Part shown: in pieces, positions 26,815-27,947 of the stretch
Layout of the letters: the number at the start of each line of letters is the position of its first letter
Numbering within the stretch: the stretch's first letter is position 1
IMG/VR virus record: IMGVR_UViG_3300027836_000031
Location: 1 to 27,947 of that record
Length of the DNA stretch: 27,947 bases
Reading direction: 5' to 3' (one strand)
From: a virus
Program-made: the position numbers and the translations under genes
Notes under the pieces: model-generated
Database searches by the model: none
What the model was told of the DNA's origin: nothing
The model's input: only the letters and a program-made list of their open reading frames with translations

Positions 26815-27216
26815 TTATAATCCTAGGAACTTGAGTATCTGTGGAAGATGCACTGAGTTTAACCAGCCAGTGCCCGCAGCAAATGCTAGGCCAACCATAG
26901 CATACGTTGTGTATTTGTTTTTGACTTTTTCTAGCTCGCCAATCTTGCCGGCTAGTTCGTTATGTTGAGCACTTTGTTGCTCATTTAATTTATTGGCGTG
27001 TTCATAATAGCTTGCAGCATTAGTGCGATACTCGTCTGTCATTTTATCTAACTGTGCCAACACAGTGTCGCGAGTGTTGTCTAAACAATCATGCATGTCT
27101 TTGATATCAACTTTGATATCGTCAACTTTTTCGTTAAGATGTTCTACTCTAGTTTCTACTATGCCTACACGCTCTGGTAACATAGCTAACTGTGATTGCG
27201 CTTCTTTCGTGGCCAT
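26815..27216 (-). CDS. Coiled-coil protein with C-terminal transmembrane segment (133 aa)
   Basis: Residues about 10-95 form a long coiled coil (RVEHLNEKVDDIKVDIKDMH, KLNEQQSAQHNELAGKIGEL), then one membrane segment (YTTYAMVGLAFAAGTGWL) and a short tail (QILKFLGL). The layout resembles XhlA/antiholin-like or spanin-like small membrane proteins, and also tail-membrane proteins. No lysis gene is visible beside it. GGAGAG ribosome binding site at 7 bases. It is a one-gene unit between two terminators. Confidence 0.75.
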   Translation of the reverse strand: MATKEAQSQLAMLPERVGIVETRVEHLNEKVDDIKVDIKDMHDCLDNTRDTVLAQLDKMTDEYRTNAASYYEHANKLNEQQSAQHNELAGKIGELEKVKNKYTTYAMVGLAFAAGTGWLNSVHLPQILKFLGL

Positions 27217-27318
27217 TTAGGGCTCTCCAATGTGATAAGTCAAGTGCTCGCTCCGAGCCATGTGCCTAGTGTATGATTGAATGCCTAAGTGCCTATTAAG
27301 TATATGATTATACTAGAA

Positions 27319-27328
27319 GTATTTATCA
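27319..27328 (-). promoter_or_regulatory. T4-late-like box for the coiled-coil/TM gene
   Basis: Minus strand TGATAAATAC, about 100 bases upstream of the ATG at 27216, right after the terminator of the upstream gene. The leader between contains three TAGGCA repeats. Confidence 0.45.
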
Positions 27329-27335
27329 CAGCCGT

Positions 27336-27359
27336 AAAAAAGCACCCCGAAGGGTGCTT
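27336..27359 (-). terminator. Rho-independent terminator with UUCG tetraloop
   Basis: Minus strand AAGCACCC (27359-27352), loop TTCG, GGGTGCTT (27347-27340), then a run of T (27341-27336). Closes the gene at 27381-27731. Confidence 0.93.
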
Positions 27360-27380
27360 AGTCTTCCCATCCCTTGGAAA

Positions 27381-27731
27381 TTAGGCTACTGTGAAAGTTG
27401 TTCCGATTGCAACTGTTGATACAGATGCAGTTCCTAACTTACCAGCTACTACGTTACGAACGCGATCTTGTAGAACGGCTGCGTCAACAGCGTGGCCGTC
27501 GATAATTGCATAGATAACGCCTGAAGCATCAGATACTGTGTAATACATTAATGGCTGAACTTCTTTAACTACTAAGCTAACTAGCTCATCCACGTCGTCG
27601 TCTAAAGACTGTAGGTCAACTGCGTTAGCAGCACCTTTAACTGTGATTACGATTGCTTTTTGTTGATAAACGCTAACTAGTGCGCCTGTAGCGAAAAAGC
27701 CATCGCCATTTACTCTTGTTGTTGCTGACAT
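27381..27731 (-). CDS. Small virion-type protein (116 aa)
   Basis: MSATTRVNGDGFFATGALVS, then VYQQKAIVITVKGAANAVDL, LDDDVDELVSLVVKEVQPLM, SGVIYAIIDGHAVDAAVL, ending SVSTVAIGTTFTVA. Repeated beta strands with a central helix. Strong CGAGGAGAAA ribosome binding site, own late box and terminator point to high late expression, hence a structural protein. No family name assigned. Confidence 0.72.
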   Translation of the reverse strand: MSATTRVNGDGFFATGALVSVYQQKAIVITVKGAANAVDLQSLDDDVDELVSLVVKEVQPLMYYTVSDASGVIYAIIDGHAVDAAVLQDRVRNVVAGKLGTASVSTVAIGTTFTVA

Positions 27732-27780
27732 AATATTTTCTCCTCGATATGTCGGACCACCCTCTGTAGTCCATTGTAAT

Positions 27781-27790
27781 ATTATTTAGC
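27781..27790 (-). promoter_or_regulatory. Late-type GCTAAATAAT box
   Basis: Minus strand GCTAAATAAT, about 50 bases upstream of the ATG at 27731, in the gap after the partial gene. Confidence 0.4.
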
Positions 27791-27795
27791 CAAAG

Positions 27796-27820
27796 AATAA
27801 AAAACGGGCTGTTATAGGCC
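27796..27820 (-). terminator. Weak terminator after the partial gene
   Basis: Minus strand GGC/GCC short stem (around CTATAACA) followed by CG and six T. The stem is only 3-4 bp, so this is uncertain. Confidence 0.35.
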
Positions 27821-27946
27821 AATTTTATTAGATATTGCCGTAAACCAGTCTGTAGTGCCAACTAGCAGGCTTTCTTTAACTTGCTCGGGAGCAACGTAGT
27901 TTTGATCAGCACCTAGCTTGTCTAAGTAGTGCTGTGCGTGTGGGCC
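27812..27946 (-). CDS. Partial CDS, C-terminal 44 residues (5' end outside window)
   Basis: Open frame from the window edge to TAA at 27814-27812: GPHAQHYLDKLGADQNYVAP then EQVKESLLVGTTDWFTAISN and KIGL. It looks like the helical end of a longer soluble protein. No family assigned. Confidence 0.6.
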   Translation of the reverse strand, partial: GPHAQHYLDKLGADQNYVAPEQVKESLLVGTTDWFTAISNKIGL

Positions 27947-27947
27947 C

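Noticed and set aside
1-27947. CRISPR array, IS element or integrase/attachment site
   Set aside because: No regularly spaced repeats, transposase or integrase motifs were seen; the repeated blocks at 1477-4091 lie inside coding genes and are not spaced like CRISPR.

Overview
This window looks like part of the genome of a large T4-like myovirus (roughly 40% G+C), probably infecting an aerobic heterotrophic bacterium. Evidence seen directly: class I ribonucleotide reductase (nrdA and nrdB), glutaredoxin, dihydrofolate reductase, a PAAR spike tip, a pectin-lyase-fold tail spike, an MGME1/RecB-like PD-(D/E)XK exonuclease, homing-type endonucleases, tightly packed genes overlapping by ATGA, and T4-late-like NATAAATA boxes in front of structural genes. 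No photosynthesis genes, tRNAs, rRNAs, CRISPR arrays or IS elements were seen. No gene-free stretch is longer than about 210 bases.

Layout. (1) 1-1256, plus strand: the 3' end of ahpC (peroxiredoxin), an HNH endonuclease with NUMOD-type repeats, and a tiny ORF. (2) 1329-5074, plus strand: an operon with a perfect sigma70-type promoter and a strong terminator. It carries six members of a small-protein family (MNERIK... FAELIVxEC ... HFGVEE), several other tiny genes, and ahpD last. AhpC and AhpD are redox partners, and here they are separated by about 4.3 kb of small-gene cassettes. (3) 5088-6764, plus strand: a two-gene unit with its own promoter, encoding a GIY-YIG domain protein and a protein with a DGQH (ParB/DGQHR-like) motif. 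It runs tail to tail into the minus-strand block. (4) 6765-7736, minus: PAAR protein and two small structural-type proteins. (5) 7759-11707, minus: a promoter-driven cassette array of very small genes with a recurring C-terminal F-x-D-x-K-x-A-x-x-F-x-L-R-W motif, ending in DHFR and an Sm-like small protein. (6) 11726-19598, minus: zinc-ribbon-like protein, DUF3307-type membrane protein, virion-type proteins, glutaredoxin, nrdB, class II aldolase, superoxide dismutase, and a frameshifted nrdA. (7) 19808-27946, minus: tail spike, exonuclease, conserved virion or scaffold-type proteins, a nucleotidyltransferase, a coiled-coil/TM protein, and a partial gene at the window end.

How the genes work together. 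NrdA/NrdB/glutaredoxin/DHFR supply dNTPs for phage replication. AhpC/AhpD and SOD form an oxidative-stress module. The small-gene arrays are translationally coupled: in both families the codons of the conserved C-terminus also supply the ribosome binding site of the next overlapping gene. The most notable candidates for new biology are a dnaX-type -1 frameshift signal (A AAA AAG plus a stable stem-loop) at 22766-22811, the two self-coupling small-gene families, a SOD with a capsid-targeting-like leader, two sigma70-type promoters that predict leaderless mRNAs, and the GIY-YIG/DGQH gene pair.
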